This document shows positions 4,880 to 5,074 of a DNA stretch of 5,074 bases, in pieces. The stretch covers positions 1-5,074 of the forward strand of contig CALDFY010000221.1 of the NCBI GenBank assembly GCA_937942115.1, written 5' to 3'. Position numbers and translations under genes: made by a program. Source of the stretch: an uncultured Anaerolineae bacterium. Lineage in GTDB: Bacteria; Chloroflexota; Anaerolineae; B4-G1; DUEL01. Each line of letters begins with the position of its first letter. The first letter of the stretch is position 1. The notes under the pieces are model-generated. The model saw nothing but the letters and a program-made list of their open reading frames with translations. It did no database searches and had not been told where the DNA came from.

Positions 4880-5063
4880 CCTCACCCCTCTCCCGGCCCC
4901 TCCCCTCTCCCAAACTTCGTTTGGGAGAGAGGTGCCTCACCCCTCCCCCGGCCCCTCCCCTCTCCCAAACTTCGTTTGGGAGAGAGGTGCCTCACCCCTC
5001 CCCCGGCCCCTCCCCTCTCCCAAACTTCGTTTGGGAGAGGGGAGGGGAGATAGGAGGGGTTTT
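4880..5063. repeat. 55-bp tandem repeat array of C/G-rich palindromes
   Basis: Three units start at 4880, 4935 and 4990 with an exact 55-bp period. Each begins CCTCACCCCTC and has a core hairpin of arms CTCTCCCAAAC/GTTTGGGAGAG with loop TTC (first copy 4905-4929). In the third unit the stem grows to 19 perfect base pairs (5007-5025 with 5029-5047), and an outer ACCCCTCC/GGAGGGGT pair (4994-5001, 5053-5060) encloses it, followed by TTTT. Units 1 and 2 lack the right arm beyond GAGAG. Similar intergenic palindromes are common as dispersed repeats in GC-rich genomes. The final hairpin plus T run could terminate plus-strand transcription. Reading frames here are low-complexity artefacts. Confidence 0.88.
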
Positions 5064-5074
5064 GCGGCGGCCGA

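Noticed and set aside
4853..5053. 66-codon plus-strand frame in the 55-bp repeats
   Set aside because: The peptide is Pro/Ser/Leu-rich and simply repeats with the tandem units.

Overview
The window is GC-rich bacterial chromosome. It holds two complete housekeeping-type genes, one broken gene, and an unusually large share of structured non-coding DNA. High GC, a GTG start, strong GGAGG ribosome-binding sites and dense families of short hairpin repeats fit a Chloroflexota-like (for example Anaerolineae) or similar environmental lineage. No taxonomic marker was compared, so that placement is a weak inference.

Layout. Positions 1-222 hold a compound array of short hairpin modules. Positions 223-761 hold no convincing gene but carry four perfect TTATCCACA DnaA boxes: one on the minus strand at 404-412 and three evenly spaced on the plus strand at 593-642. 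Weaker boxes, an AT-rich 8-bp tandem repeat (343-374), a hairpin (426-455) and a hexamer repeat (525-555) accompany them. This looks like a chromosomal origin (oriC) or another DnaA-binding locus. Positions 775-2502 encode adenine deaminase (ade, + strand). Positions 2503-2630 hold two hairpins behind ade, and 2631-3104 hold a second, longer array of the same hairpin modules. Positions 3102-4607 encode glutamyl-tRNA synthetase (gltX, - strand), convergent with ade. Its GTG start overlaps the TGA stop of a C-terminal HEPN-domain fragment (4604-4825), which has lost its N-terminal half. Beyond that break lies a hairpin-bearing junction (4829-4858), then a C/G-rich array of 55-bp tandem repeats (4880-5063) running almost to the window edge.

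How the parts relate. Ade makes hypoxanthine from adenine (purine salvage), and GltX charges tRNA-Glu; the two are not functionally linked. gltX was probably the downstream gene of a translationally coupled pair with the HEPN gene before the latter was broken. The most interesting region is 343-642, the DnaA-box cluster with no dnaA gene in view. It and ade are bracketed by two same-orientation copies of the hairpin array that share one end sequence. The array stems show one compensatory base-pair change, which suggests the folded form has been kept.
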